Source of the DNA: Martelella mediterranea
GTDB taxonomy: Bacteria; Pseudomonadota; Alphaproteobacteria; Rhizobiales; Rhizobiaceae
Reading direction: 5' to 3'
Assembly (NCBI RefSeq): GCF_021021415.1
Contig: NZ_JAINWJ010000054.1
Span: 1-45,247 of the forward strand
Length of the DNA: 45,247 nt
The stretch's first letter is position 1, and each line of letters begins with the position of its first letter. The notes beneath the pieces were generated by a model. That model had not been told where the DNA came from. It saw only the letters and a program-made list of their open reading frames with translations, and made no database searches. Shown in pieces: positions 1 to 8,978 of the stretch. The position numbers and the translations under genes are program-made.

Positions 1-41
1 AAACGCCCCAAACTGTTCAGACAAACCGAGCCACCTCTGTT

Positions 42-67
42 GGACGAGTTCAAAAGAAAACTCGTCC
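42..67 (-). terminator. Hairpin after the crotonase-family gene
   Basis: Arms 42-50 (GGACGAGTT) and 59-67 (AACTCGTCC) pair perfectly over 9 bp around an 8-base loop. The hairpin starts just after the stop codon of the minus-strand hydratase gene at 71. No clear U-tract follows on the minus strand, so it may be a weak terminator or an mRNA 3' stabiliser. Positions 1-41 show nothing recognisable. Confidence 0.4.
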
Positions 68-70
68 TGA

Positions 71-883
71 TCAGGTGCTTGTCTTGTCCAGGAAGGCCTC
101 AATCGAGGCGCGGTGCTCCTTGGTGGTGTAACACATCGCCTGGGCCTGGCGGCCGAGCGAGAAGACCTCGTCGTCCGAGCTTTCGAAGGTCTTGTCCAGG
201 ATCGACTTGGTCAAGGCGATCGCCGCCGGGGACCCCTGGGTCAGTTCCCTGGCCCAGGCGCACGCGCTGTCGAGCAGGTCGTCAGCGGAGGTGACACGGT
301 CGACCAGGCCGATCGAAAGGCCTTCTTCGGCCAGTACGATACGGCCGGACAGGATCAGCTCCTTGGCGCGGACAAGGCCAACGCGGCGCGGCAGGAAATA
401 CATACCGCCGCCGTCGGACACCAGCCCGCGCTTGAGGAAGCTCATCGACATTTTGGCGCCCTCGACGGCGACGATGAAGTCGCAGGCCATTGCCATGTCG
501 AGGCCAAGACCGACGGCCGCGCCGTTCACCGCCGCAATCACCGGCTTGGTGCAGCCATGAATGACGGCGACGCTCCGGTGCGTCTGCTTCTGACGCGTCC
601 AGCCGTTGAAGGCGACGTCGCCCTGTGGCGCGTTCAGGCGCTCGCGCATGCCGCCAATGTCGCCGCCCGAACAGAAGCCCTTGCCGGCTCCCGTCAGGAT
701 GACCGCCCGGATCTCTGACGAGCGGTCGGCCCATTCGAATGCGGCGATCATCTCGGCCCTCATCTGATCGTTGATCGCGTTACGCACGTCGGGGCGATTG
801 AGCCGGATGATCGCCACGGCGTCGCGGATTTCCACCTCGATGAATTCCGCCGACGAAAGGGCGGGTGTGCTGTGATCATTCAT
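71..883 (-). CDS. Enoyl-CoA hydratase/isomerase (crotonase) family protein
   Basis: A 270-residue protein, full length for the crotonase superfamily, which acts on acyl-CoA thioesters through an oxyanion hole. The first oxyanion loop is visible (GFCSGGDIGGM, about residues 70-80), as is the second (GAAVGLGLD, about 121-129). The two glutamates of classical hydratases are not conserved: the first position reads Asp (LGLDMAMACD) and the second reads Phe (MSFLKRGLVSDGGG). An Asp in the downstream SDGGG motif resembles isomerase-type crotonases such as PaaG. It is therefore more likely an isomerase or another crotonase-fold enzyme than a simple hydratase. It is the last gene of a minus-strand cluster after an SDR and an MmgE/PrpD gene, 27 bases from the latter. 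The substrate is unknown. Confidence 0.85.
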   Translation of the reverse strand: MNDHSTPALSSAEFIEVEIRDAVAIIRLNRPDVRNAINDQMRAEMIAAFEWADRSSEIRAVILTGAGKGFCSGGDIGGMRERLNAPQGDVAFNGWTRQKQTHRSVAVIHGCTKPVIAAVNGAAVGLGLDMAMACDFIVAVEGAKMSMSFLKRGLVSDGGGMYFLPRRVGLVRAKELILSGRIVLAEEGLSIGLVDRVTSADDLLDSACAWARELTQGSPAAIALTKSILDKTFESSDDEVFSLGRQAQAMCYTTKEHRASIEAFLDKTST

Positions 884-910
884 GGTGACATTGGTCCTTG
901 AATTGTTCGT

Positions 911-2278
911 TTATGCGATGGAACGCCGCACAGGCGTCACGGCGAGAAGCCCGGGCAGGTCGTCGGAGGTCATGATGATCTTGCGCAGGTCGTCGGCGGT
1001 TTCGGGCGGCAGAACCTCCCGCGCCAGCTCGTCATATTTCTCGATCAGTTCGGCATCGGTCAGCGGATCGTCCGGGTCGCCCTTGCGCGTCGGCTGGAAG
1101 TGCTCCAGCGCCTGCCCCGATTTCAGGATGATCTTCAGCCGCGCCTGACGCTTGACCGGATAGGCCGCGGCGATTTCCGCATCCTCGGTGACCGAGACCC
1201 TGGACATGAAGGCGCGCAGATCCGCGCGGTTCAGCGCTTCCGGCGTAAAGGCCGCCAGACGCACGCCACCCAGATGCAGAAGGGCAGCGGTGCAGTACTG
1301 CACGCTGAACCGGGCATCCCGAGCGGTGTTGACGTCCATCCGGTCGCAGATCGAAACGGTTGGGCCGTAGCCGCTCACCTCGATCCGCTCGACATCTTCG
1401 GGGCCGAACGGCTGTTTGACCTGCATCGCCCGGATGCCGTCGAGGGTCGGGAAGATGTGTCCGCAGCAGCCGTGATTCTTGAAGGTCATGTGCGAGATCG
1501 GGGTCCAGTCGCCCAGTCCGGCGAGACCTGCTTCCCAGTTCCCGGTGCCGTCGCTTGTGGCGGCGGCATAGCCATGCGCCGCGTCGAGACTGCCCGGAGA
1601 ACCGGTCACACCTTCTGCGGCGGCAAGCCCGGCAAGCACGCCCGCGTCGGCGGCATGGCCGCAATGCATGGGCTTGGTCTGACCTTGACCCTGAAGATTT
1701 TCCTGATGGCCACCTGCGAAGCTGCTGGAAATCGCGATGGCATGGGCGATCTGTTCGGCATTGCAGCCCTTGAGCATTGCGGTCGAAACGGCGGCCCCCA
1801 TGGTGCCGACGGTCGCGGTGATGTGCCAATTGCGGTAGTGGCTGGGCTGCAGCGCCATTGCAATCCGGCAACCGACTTCGTAGCCGCCGATGACCGCGCG
1901 GTGAAAAGCCTCGGCGCTGGCGCCTTCCGCCTGTGCCACGGCCAGCGCGGCGGCGATTGTCGGACTGCCCGGATGATAGCCCCCGTCGCGGAAGATATCA
2001 TCGAACTCGACCGTATGGCTGGCGGTGCCGTTCATGATCGCCGCATGGCGAGCGCAAACCCGCTGCCCCTCCACATAGGACGCCGCTTCGCCGGCGCCTC
2101 GCTCGGTGGCGAGCGCGCGCGACAACGCCAGGGCGGGGCCTTCGGCGCAACCGGGCAGCAGGGCCGCGAACCAGTCCAGAACCGCACGGCGTGTGTCGTG
2201 TTCGACCGCGTCGGTCAGCGGGCGCGTCTGCCACGTTTCGGCGGCCTGCGCCAGGATCGTCAATGGATTGCCGGACAT
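911..2278 (-). CDS. MmgE/PrpD family protein (2-methylcitrate dehydratase-like)
   Basis: A 455-residue protein matching the MmgE/PrpD family in length and pattern: an all-helical N-terminal domain (HAAIMNGTASHTVEFDD, about residues 72-88, is the typical early motif) and a second domain containing MTFKNHGCCGHIFPTLDG. Family members include 2-methylcitrate dehydratase, cis-aconitate decarboxylase and an iminodisuccinate epimerase, so dehydration or decarboxylation of a tricarboxylate-like acid is possible but not assignable. The gene lies 4 bases after the SDR, with a G-rich ribosome site across the junction, so the two are probably co-transcribed. PrpC, PrpB and other methylcitrate-cycle genes are absent, which argues against propionate metabolism. 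Confidence 0.85.
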   Translation of the reverse strand: MSGNPLTILAQAAETWQTRPLTDAVEHDTRRAVLDWFAALLPGCAEGPALALSRALATERGAGEAASYVEGQRVCARHAAIMNGTASHTVEFDDIFRDGGYHPGSPTIAAALAVAQAEGASAEAFHRAVIGGYEVGCRIAMALQPSHYRNWHITATVGTMGAAVSTAMLKGCNAEQIAHAIAISSSFAGGHQENLQGQGQTKPMHCGHAADAGVLAGLAAAEGVTGSPGSLDAAHGYAAATSDGTGNWEAGLAGLGDWTPISHMTFKNHGCCGHIFPTLDGIRAMQVKQPFGPEDVERIEVSGYGPTVSICDRMDVNTARDARFSVQYCTAALLHLGGVRLAAFTPEALNRADLRAFMSRVSVTEDAEIAAAYPVKRQARLKIILKSGQALEHFQPTRKGDPDDPLTDAELIEKYDELAREVLPPETADDLRKIIMTSDDLPGLLAVTPVRRSIA

Positions 2279-2282
2279 GCGT

Positions 2283-3074
2283 CTACCCCCTTTTCAGCAA
2301 CAGGCCGCCATCGACGGGAAGCAGCACGCCAGTGATGTATTTGGCTTCGTCCGAGGCCAGGAAAACGGCCGCGTTCGCGACATCAAAGGCTTCGCCCATG
2401 TGTCCCATCGGCACCATGGCATCGCGCTCGGCGCGAATGTCCTCGCGCGTCCGCCCGGTTTCGGCGGCCCGGCGCTCGATGGCCATGGGCGTGTCGATCA
2501 GGCCCGGCACGATAACATTCGCCCGCACGCCAAAGCGCGCGTTCTCCGCGGCGATGTGCTGGGTGAAGGTATTGATCGCGCCTTTCGAGGTCTTGTAGGC
2601 AACCGTCGGCCGCATCGACAGCGACGACGTCGACGAAATGTTGATGATGGAGCCGGATTTGCGCGCGCGCATCGAGGGCACGGCCGCCTTGCAGAGCATG
2701 AACATGCTCTTCAGGTTAAGCGTCATGATGCGATCCCAGATATCGGCGTCGAGATCCGTCGTCGCGCGATCGCCTTTCGACATGCCGACATTGTTGTGCA
2801 GGATGTCGATGCGGCCGAACGTGTCCAGGGTCTCGCGTACGATGTTCCGGCACGCTGCCTCTTCGGTCACGTCCGCGGCAAGGACCAGTGCCTTGTCCTC
2901 ACCGATCATCTCACGGGTTTCCTCGGCGAAATCCCGGTTGATATCCACCAGAACGCAGCTTGCACCCTCCTGGGCGAACCGGATCGCTGTTGCGCGGCCG
3001 TTTCCGGGGGTCGACCCGGGCTGCTGCCCGGCGCCGGTTATGATCGCAATTTTGCCGCTCAGTCTTCCACTCAT
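2283..3074 (-). CDS. Short-chain dehydrogenase/reductase (SDR)
   Basis: A 263-residue NAD(P)-dependent oxidoreductase with a Rossmann fold. The glycine-rich loop is extended (TGAGQQPGSTPGNGRA, about residues 14-29), a form of SDR loop with several extra residues that is shared with the SDR at 17650-18450. NNVG near 93 and the YKTSK form of the YxxxK catalytic motif (about residue 157) are present, followed by PGLIDTP. VDI after the second strand suggests an acidic residue at the ribose-binding site and so NAD preference (inference). It is the first gene of the SDR, MmgE/PrpD, crotonase cluster. It likely oxidises or reduces a hydroxyl/keto group on an intermediate of the acid pathway. Confidence 0.9.
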   Translation of the reverse strand: MSGRLSGKIAIITGAGQQPGSTPGNGRATAIRFAQEGASCVLVDINRDFAEETREMIGEDKALVLAADVTEEAACRNIVRETLDTFGRIDILHNNVGMSKGDRATTDLDADIWDRIMTLNLKSMFMLCKAAVPSMRARKSGSIINISSTSSLSMRPTVAYKTSKGAINTFTQHIAAENARFGVRANVIVPGLIDTPMAIERRAAETGRTREDIRAERDAMVPMGHMGEAFDVANAAVFLASDEAKYITGVLLPVDGGLLLKRG

Positions 3075-3176
3075 GATGGACCAGATCCTTCCCGAAGTTC
3101 AGGTCAGTCTAGCAGTGAGAACTCTGGGGCGGACCTGACTAGATGTTAGGATCGGCAAATCGCGGGTCTGACCGTT

Positions 3177-4106
3177 TCAGTCGCGGCCGGGTGCGCCTGA
3201 TTTGAAGAATTCGCGCGGCTGGCCCACCTGATCGAGCAACCAGTCGATAAAGCGCCTGGTTTTCAGGCTGACCGACGCGGTGGTTGGCCAGATCACGTAA
3301 AACGCCGCGCCGGTGGGTATCCGCATCTCCAGAGGCCGGACCAACCGACCTGCGGCAATCACATCGTCAAGCAGGCCGAGCTGGCCGATGGCAAGACCAA
3401 AGCCTTGCTGAGCGGCGGAGTAGGTCAGGAGCGATGTTTCGAAATCCGTTCCGGAGTTGACGTCCAGATCGACCTCGACAGCGTTTGCCCAAAACTCCCA
3501 TGCGCGCCGGCGGTAGCGTGAATGCAGAAGTTCACCCTTGCTCACCTCCTCGGGCGCGTGCAGTCCTCCGATCGAATCGAGATAGGACTGGCTGCAGACG
3601 ACATCGACCTCTTCATCCCAGAGCTTGCGGCTGCGCGTATCCCGCCAATCGCCCTTGCCAAGTTGAAGCGCAACATCAAGATGGGTGCCGCGAAAGTCCA
3701 GAGGTTCGACCGTCGTGTCAAAACGAATGCGGATATCGGTATGCCGATGTCTGAAATCCATAAGCTTTGGCATGAGCCAATGGTGGGCAACGGTTGGATG
3801 GACGCGCAGGTTGACGGTGCCTTCCGTCTCGTGGCTGATCATGCGCTGGGTCGCGCGCTCCAGGTCATCGAAGAGCGCCGCAATTTCAAGACCAAAAGCA
3901 CGTCCGGCTTCGGTCAGTTTTGCCGATCGAACACCACGTTCAAACAGGCTGACATTCAAGTAGTCCTCGAGAATCGAAATCTGGCGGCTGATCGCCACCT
4001 GACTCACGCCCAGTTCCCTGGCTGCGGCGGTGAAGGTCTTGTGACGCGAGGCGACCGCGAAAGAGCGCAGCGGGTTCAAGGGAAGGCTAATACGGCGGCG
4101 TTGCAT
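3177..4106 (-). CDS. LysR-type transcriptional regulator, GcvA-like
   Basis: A 309-residue LysR regulator. The N-terminal winged helix-turn-helix is clear (LRSFAVASRHKTFTAAAREL, then GVSQVAISRQISILEDYLN), with FERGVRSAKLTEAG closing the wing. The remainder is a periplasmic-binding-protein-like effector domain with the GcvA-type sequence style (PLDFRGTHLDVALQLGKGDW). It lies upstream of the SDR gene on the same strand (102-base gap) and divergent from the AbrB-family transporter gene, with a palindrome between them at 4132-4152. That arrangement suggests it controls the divergent transporter and perhaps the downstream enzymes. The effector is unknown, plausibly a carboxylate or CoA ester of the pathway. 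Confidence 0.92.
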   Translation of the reverse strand: MQRRRISLPLNPLRSFAVASRHKTFTAAARELGVSQVAISRQISILEDYLNVSLFERGVRSAKLTEAGRAFGLEIAALFDDLERATQRMISHETEGTVNLRVHPTVAHHWLMPKLMDFRHRHTDIRIRFDTTVEPLDFRGTHLDVALQLGKGDWRDTRSRKLWDEEVDVVCSQSYLDSIGGLHAPEEVSKGELLHSRYRRRAWEFWANAVEVDLDVNSGTDFETSLLTYSAAQQGFGLAIGQLGLLDDVIAAGRLVRPLEMRIPTGAAFYVIWPTTASVSLKTRRFIDWLLDQVGQPREFFKSGAPGRD

Positions 4107-4226
4107 AAGCTAAGGTTAACCATGGCGTACTAACGGGCAGTTATTGCCCGTTTTAGTTAGGTTAAGCTTCAGCGTGATAAGGGGTCAAGTCTGCGGCGGA
4201 TCTCTGGCCAGAATAAAGTTGTGCTC
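4107..4226. promoter_or_regulatory. Divergent promoter region with a perfect palindrome
   Basis: The region between the divergent LysR and AbrB genes holds an inverted repeat with 8-bp perfect arms, AACGGGCA (4132-4139) and TGCCCGTT (4145-4152), around GTTAT. Next to it are TTAGGTTAAGC (4157-4167) and AAGGTTAACC (4112-4121). Similar GTTAGGCTAAG and AGCCTAAC elements occur at 9526-9536 and 17513-17520. LysR operators are commonly AT-rich interrupted palindromes, so this is a plausible binding region. The TTTT after the second arm means an attenuator is also possible. Confidence 0.45.
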
Positions 4227-5345
4227 ATGCCTCAAAACCCTCACGCGCCTGCTCCGGTCGCGCGCCATTCTGACTCCGGCCCGCTACGCTTTTTCAAGGT
4301 CGTTCTGCTTCTTCTTGCGTCCGCGCTCGCGGGCTGGGGGTTCCAACGCATCGGCGCCCCTCTGCCGTGGATGATCGGGCCTTTGGTGCTGACCTCGTTG
4401 GTTTTCATGGTCCTTGCGCCGTCAATGAGTGTGCCCGATCGTCTGCGTCCGGGAGGACAGGTCGTGGTTGCAACTCAGGTCGGACTGGCGTTTTCGCCCG
4501 CCGCGCTTGGCATGCTGCTGGAACTTGCGCCGGTGATTATTGGCACGGCGCTCGCAAGCGGAATGTGCATTATGGCCGTCGCGTTTTTATTCGCGCGGCT
4601 CACACGGCAGAGCGTGGCGCAAAGTTTTCTGTCTTCCGCCCCGACCAGTCCGGTGGAAGCGGCGACCATGGCTGCCGCCGCCGGGCTCAATCCGGTGCCG
4701 GTGATTTTTTCGCAAACCGTCAGACTTGCGGCCGTCGTTCTGGTGGTGCCCTTCGCCCTTTACGCCATCGAGGGCTGGCCGGATGCGAGTCGTCCTCCGG
4801 TGACCTTCGAATTTGGCTTCCAAGCGGATATCGTGCTTCTGGTGGTCCTTGGTATCGCAGGCGCCATGATTTTTCGCCGCCTTGGCGTGCCGAATCCGAA
4901 TTTCCTGGGGCCGATGACCTTTGCCGCCGTCCTTTCCGTGGCGGGGATCGCGTTGACGCCGTACCCGTTGCTGATGATCGCGGCGGCACAGATCGTGCTG
5001 GGCAGCTGGCTTGGCGCGCAGTTCCGACGGGAGGTTCTGACCACGGCGCTTGGCATGTCGGTGATGGCCATCGCCTCATCGATGCTTCTGCTGTTGCTCT
5101 GTTCGCTTTGCGCGATCGCCATCGCTGCCATCTCCGGCTTGGACTGGAAAGCGGTGGTTCTGGGCGCGGCGCCCGGCGGCGCCGTGGAAATGGCACTGAC
5201 GGCGAAGTTCCTGGAGGAAAACGTGGTGCTGATTACCACCTTTCACATCGTGCGCATTTTCATCTTCATGCCCAGCATCCCATGGATCGTGAAGGGATTG
5301 CTGCGCTACGATCAACGGAACGACCTTGGAGATAAAACCTCATGA
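4227..5345 (+). CDS. AbrB-family membrane protein (putative transporter/regulator)
   Basis: A 372-residue integral membrane protein of the AbrB family (Pfam AbrB; often mislabelled ammonia monooxygenase). It consists of two homologous halves of about five hydrophobic segments each. The halves carry family-type motifs: GAPLPWMIGPLV near 45 and GVPNPNFLGPMT near 218 (matching N-terminal repeat segments), then SPVEAATMAAAAGL and PGGAVEMALTAK in corresponding C-terminal positions. ATG 4227 is preferred; an in-frame GTG lies six bases upstream. Its stop overlaps the next gene start (ATGA), so it is co-expressed with the 2-hydroxyacid dehydrogenase. Genes of this family often neighbour TTT carboxylate importers, as here. 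Function is unproven; transport of a small acid is an inference. Confidence 0.8.
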   Translation: MPQNPHAPAPVARHSDSGPLRFFKVVLLLLASALAGWGFQRIGAPLPWMIGPLVLTSLVFMVLAPSMSVPDRLRPGGQVVVATQVGLAFSPAALGMLLELAPVIIGTALASGMCIMAVAFLFARLTRQSVAQSFLSSAPTSPVEAATMAAAAGLNPVPVIFSQTVRLAAVVLVVPFALYAIEGWPDASRPPVTFEFGFQADIVLLVVLGIAGAMIFRRLGVPNPNFLGPMTFAAVLSVAGIALTPYPLLMIAAAQIVLGSWLGAQFRREVLTTALGMSVMAIASSMLLLLLCSLCAIAIAAISGLDWKAVVLGAAPGGAVEMALTAKFLEENVVLITTFHIVRIFIFMPSIPWIVKGLLRYDQRNDLGDKTS

Positions 5346-6322
5346 CACCTCTGAGACAGCTGCCCGCCGGACGGATGGCACGCGTTGCTATTCTGGACGA
5401 CTATATGGGCGTGGCGCGGGATCTGGCCGATTGGTCGCGTCTGGAAGACCGTGCCGAACTAACTTTTTTCCGCCACGCAATCCCGCCGGAGCGCGTCGCC
5501 GAAGAGCTGGCGGACTTCGACGCCATTTGTCTGATGCGCGAGCGCACCGATCTGCCAGCCGAACTGCTGCGCGCCCTGCCGAACTTAAAGGCAATAGCCA
5601 GGACAGGCCGTCGGACGCGCACGCTCGACGTCGACGCGGCAGCCGAACTCGGCATCGCCGTCATGTCAACATCGGGCAGCGGCGATGGCATCTACGCGAC
5701 TGTCGAACTGGCCTGGGGGCTGATCATCGGATTGATGCGCCATATACCCGAGGAGGCAGGCGCGATGCGTGAAGGCGCCTGGCAATCGCGCCTCGGCAAT
5801 GCGCTTTACGGCAAGACCCTCGGGCTTGTGGGCCTCGGCAAGCTGGGGACACGCATGGCGCTGGTGGCGAAAGCCTTCGGCATGAACGTGATTGCCTGGA
5901 GCCCAAACCTGACAGCGGAAAGGGCGCGGGAAGGGGGCGCCGACTATGTCGACAAGGAGACGCTGTTCCGCTCGGCCGACATCGTATCGCTGCATCTCGT
6001 CCTCGGCCCGACGACCAGGGGAATCGTCGGCGCCGGAGATCTGGGGCGCATGCGACCCGAGGCGATCCTGATCAACACCGCCCGCGGGCCTCTGGTGGAT
6101 GGCGAGGCGTTGCTCGAAGCCCTGCAGACCCGCCGCATTCGGGGCGCGGGCATCGATGTGTACGATGGCGAACCTCTGGCTGCGTCCCACCCGATCCGCA
6201 AGGAACCGAATGCACTGCTCACCCCCCACCTGGGATATTCCGTGCGCGAAACTTTCGAGCGGTTCTATGCGGAGACCGTGGACAATCTCGACGCCTGGTT
6301 GAGCGAACGTCCTGTCTTCTGA
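5342..6322 (+). CDS. D-isomer-specific 2-hydroxyacid dehydrogenase family protein
   Basis: A 326-residue NAD-dependent oxidoreductase interconverting 2-hydroxy acids and 2-keto acids. The Rossmann loop GLVGLGKLGTRM is near 160. The catalytic trio is visible: Arg in INTARGPLVDGEAL, Glu in GIDVYDGEPL and His in LTPHLGY. The substrate-binding loop reads RTGRRTRTLDVDAAAELG instead of the common TGS/TGT-type loop, so substrate choice may differ. The annotated start overlaps the AbrB stop (ATGA). A second ATG at 5375 (MARVAILDDYMG) matches the family's usual N-terminus and could be the true start. With the adjacent transporter it points to a hydroxyacid as substrate or intermediate. Confidence 0.9.
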   Translation: MTPLRQLPAGRMARVAILDDYMGVARDLADWSRLEDRAELTFFRHAIPPERVAEELADFDAICLMRERTDLPAELLRALPNLKAIARTGRRTRTLDVDAAAELGIAVMSTSGSGDGIYATVELAWGLIIGLMRHIPEEAGAMREGAWQSRLGNALYGKTLGLVGLGKLGTRMALVAKAFGMNVIAWSPNLTAERAREGGADYVDKETLFRSADIVSLHLVLGPTTRGIVGAGDLGRMRPEAILINTARGPLVDGEALLEALQTRRIRGAGIDVYDGEPLAASHPIRKEPNALLTPHLGYSVRETFERFYAETVDNLDAWLSERPVF

Positions 6323-6338
6323 CTGCCGGAACGAAAAC

Positions 6339-6362
6339 AGCCGGCCCCTGGCGAGGCCGGCT
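6339..6362. terminator. Shared hairpin terminator between convergent genes
   Basis: Perfect 8-bp arms AGCCGGCC (6339-6346) and GGCCGGCT (6355-6362) lie between the convergent dehydrogenase gene and the tctC-like gene. Read on the minus strand, the stem is followed by GTTTTCGTT, a short U-tract, so it best terminates the tct operon. It may also stop transcripts from the plus strand. Confidence 0.7.
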
Positions 6363-6385
6363 GCGAACCAGGTTGGAAGATCGCT

Positions 6386-7339
6386 TTACTGACCGATGCC
6401 GCGCTTTTCGGCCAGATTCTTCCAGGTCTTCAGATCACGCAGGTAGACGTCCTTGAACTCGTCAGGCTTCAGCTTGCCCGCGACTGCGAAGTTCTGTTCG
6501 AGCTGCTCTTTCATGGTGTCCGAGGCCATTGCCTTCGCCAGATCAGCATTGATCTTTTCCACCAGAGCCGGATCCATGCCAGCGGGACCGAACATTGCAA
6601 CCCAGCCATTGATGTCGACACCGGAGACGCCGGCCTCACCGCTCGATGGAACATCGGGCAACAGTTCGAAGCGTTCCGGCGCTAGCACCGCCAGGGCCTT
6701 GAGACGCCCGTCATTGACATAGGGCATCACGCTCGCGGTGGTCGAGATGTAAGTGTCCGCATGTCCGCCCATCAGATTGGTTGCCGCTTCCCCGCCGCCA
6801 TTGAAATGGACGACATCTGCGGGAAGGTCGGCCGCATCGATCACCAGTTCGGACATGAAATGGCTGGAACTGCCGGGACCGGCGGTTGACATGAACAGAG
6901 GACGTTCTTCCGCTTCCTTCAGAAGACCGGCGAAATCGTCGGATTCGACCTTGGCTCCCCCCACCAAGACATAGGGACTGGTGATCAACAGGGAAATCGG
7001 CGTGACATCCGTCTCGGGATCGTATTGGAGGTCCTTTTGAAGAGCCGGGGCCGTGGAGATGGCCGCGGTATTGATCAGCAGGGTTTGGCCATCGGGGGCG
7101 GCCTGCGTCATTTCGGTCGTGCCGATCATCGAACCGGCGCCGGGCTTGTTCACGACCACTACCGGCTGTCCCCAGATCTTCTCCAGCTCGATGGCCAGCG
7201 GGCGCGCGGTCGTATCAGTGGATCCGCCGGTGCCATAGGGGACGATAATCGTCACGGGCCCGCTCGGGAAATCTTCCTGTGCGCTGGCGACGGTCGCGCC
7301 GAGCGTCAGTGCGATCACTGCTCCTAGAAACGTTTTCAT
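6386..7339 (-). CDS. tctC: TTT-family extracytoplasmic solute-binding protein (TctC/Bug type)
   Basis: A 317-residue periplasmic binding protein of the tripartite tricarboxylate transporter family. The start at 7339 (MKTFLGAVIALTLG) gives a signal peptide cleaved near ASA-QE, and a near-perfect Shine-Dalgarno sequence (AAGGAGGAG) precedes it; an open frame extending further upstream is not needed. Family motifs include FPSGPVTIIVPYGTGGSTDT (mature N-terminus) and PGAGSMIGTTEMTQAAPDG. Such proteins bind carboxylates (citrate, tartrate, phthalates and others). It lies 109 bases after tctA and completes the TctB-TctA-TctC set. The specific ligand is not readable. Confidence 0.93.
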   Translation of the reverse strand: MKTFLGAVIALTLGATVASAQEDFPSGPVTIIVPYGTGGSTDTTARPLAIELEKIWGQPVVVVNKPGAGSMIGTTEMTQAAPDGQTLLINTAAISTAPALQKDLQYDPETDVTPISLLITSPYVLVGGAKVESDDFAGLLKEAEERPLFMSTAGPGSSSHFMSELVIDAADLPADVVHFNGGGEAATNLMGGHADTYISTTASVMPYVNDGRLKALAVLAPERFELLPDVPSSGEAGVSGVDINGWVAMFGPAGMDPALVEKINADLAKAMASDTMKEQLEQNFAVAGKLKPDEFKDVYLRDLKTWKNLAEKRGIGQ

Positions 7340-7448
7340 TATATTCTCCTCCTTGATTGAACTGTTTCGATTCCTGCAACTGCGTATTTTCCGGATCGCC
7401 TGGCGACCCGCCACGGGGCCGGCTGTTGGTCCTATGGCAATTTCAAAA

Positions 7449-8978
7449 CTAGCCTCCGACCGAGGTTTGTTCGGTCTTGTACATCCGATCGCGCTTGCGC
7501 TTGCGCACCGCGCTGATCAGGGTCCAGACCAGAAGGGCAAGCGAGATGCCCAGAACTGTGCCTGAGATTGGCCGTTCAACCAGAGAGATCACATCGCCAC
7601 GGGCCAGCACCATGGCGCGGCGGAACTGCATCTCGACCAGCGGGCCAAGCACGAAACCGAGCAATAGAGGGGCTGCAGGCAGTCTCGCGATGCGCATTGC
7701 AAAGCCGATTATCCCGAAGCCGAGAACCATGAAGACATCGGCGGGGTTCGAACGCACGCTGTAGGAGCCAATGCACAGGAACACGATGATTGCGGGGTAG
7801 AGGTAGTGATACGGGATCAACAGCAGCCGCACCCAGATGCCGATAAGAGGGAGGTTCAGGACCAGCAGCAACAGGTTTCCGATCCAGAAGCTCATGACCA
7901 GGCCCCAGAACAGGGACGGTTGTTCGACGATCAGCGTGGGCCCCGGCTGAATGCCGTGGATCATCAACGCCCCGAGCATGAGCGCCATTGTGGCGCTTCC
8001 GGGAATGCCAAGCGTCAGCGTCGGAATGAAGGCGGTCTGGTCGGCCGCGTTGTTTGCGGTTTCGGGGGCGACGACGCCCTCGATCACCCCGGTCCCGAAT
8101 TTTTCCGGATGCTTGGACATGTGCTTTTCGACGGCATACGCCATGAAGGCCGCGATCGAGGGTCCAGTCCCCGGAAGCGCGCCGAAGAACGATCCGATCG
8201 ACGAGCCGCGCAGGCCCGGCATCCAGGAGCGACGCCAGTCTTCCCTGGTGGGAAGCATGTTCAGCAGTTTGGCGCTGGATTTGTCGATCTTGGCGCTCCG
8301 CGTGGCGCCGATGGAAGACAGGATCTCGCCGACCCCGAAGAGGCCCATGGCCATCGCGCTGATCCCGAAGCCTTCAAGAAGGCTCATGGACCCGAAGGTG
8401 AAGCGGCCGACGCCGCTTTGGCTGTCGGTGCCGACAGTGGCGATCAGCATGCCGAACACCACCATTGCGAGCCCCTTCGACGGCGAGGCGTTTGCGATCG
8501 TGGATGCGGCAACAAGGCCGAGCACCATGAGCGAGAAGTATTCTGCCGGACCAAAGGTAAGCGCATACTCCGCAATCAGGGGCGAGAACAGGCTGAGGAT
8601 GATGATGCCGATCGACCCGCCCACGAAGGATGCAATGGTCGTCATGAACAGAGCGACGCCAGCGCGACCCTGCTGTGCCATGGGATAGCCGTCAAGACAG
8701 GTGACTGCGGAAGACGTGGCGCCGGGAATATTCAGCAGGATAGAGGCCGTCGAGCCGCCATAGGTCGTGCCGTAATAAATCCCCGCTAGCATGATCAACG
8801 CGGCCGTCGGATCGAGATAGAACGTGATCGGGAACAGCATCGAGATCGCGGCGAGCGGCCCAACGCCGGGAATCACCCCGACAAAGGTTCCAAGGAACAC
8901 GCCGGCAAAACAGTACATCAGGTTTGCCGGCGTGATCGCCGTTTCTAGCCCGAGGGCGAAATTTGCGAGCAGTTCCAT
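7449..8978 (-). CDS. tctA: TTT-family large permease subunit TctA
   Basis: A 509-residue protein with about twelve hydrophobic segments, the large subunit that forms the cation-coupled transport path of the tripartite tricarboxylate transporter. Conserved stretches include GTFVGVIPGVGPLAAISMLF near 30, YGGSTASILLNIPG near 70, and GALPGTGPSIAAFMAY near 260. The start is ATG at 8978, which overlaps the tctB stop as TGATG; a TTG four codons upstream is less likely. It pairs with TctB and TctC of the same operon. Confidence 0.95.
   Translation of the reverse strand: MELLANFALGLETAITPANLMYCFAGVFLGTFVGVIPGVGPLAAISMLFPITFYLDPTAALIMLAGIYYGTTYGGSTASILLNIPGATSSAVTCLDGYPMAQQGRAGVALFMTTIASFVGGSIGIIILSLFSPLIAEYALTFGPAEYFSLMVLGLVAASTIANASPSKGLAMVVFGMLIATVGTDSQSGVGRFTFGSMSLLEGFGISAMAMGLFGVGEILSSIGATRSAKIDKSSAKLLNMLPTREDWRRSWMPGLRGSSIGSFFGALPGTGPSIAAFMAYAVEKHMSKHPEKFGTGVIEGVVAPETANNAADQTAFIPTLTLGIPGSATMALMLGALMIHGIQPGPTLIVEQPSLFWGLVMSFWIGNLLLLVLNLPLIGIWVRLLLIPYHYLYPAIIVFLCIGSYSVRSNPADVFMVLGFGIIGFAMRIARLPAAPLLLGFVLGPLVEMQFRRAMVLARGDVISLVERPISGTVLGISLALLVWTLISAVRKRKRDRMYKTEQTSVGG

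Noticed and set aside
911-3074. Methylcitrate cycle for propionate
   Set aside because: The MmgE/PrpD gene alone is not enough; prpB, prpC and acn-like genes are absent and the neighbours are an SDR and a crotonase-family gene.
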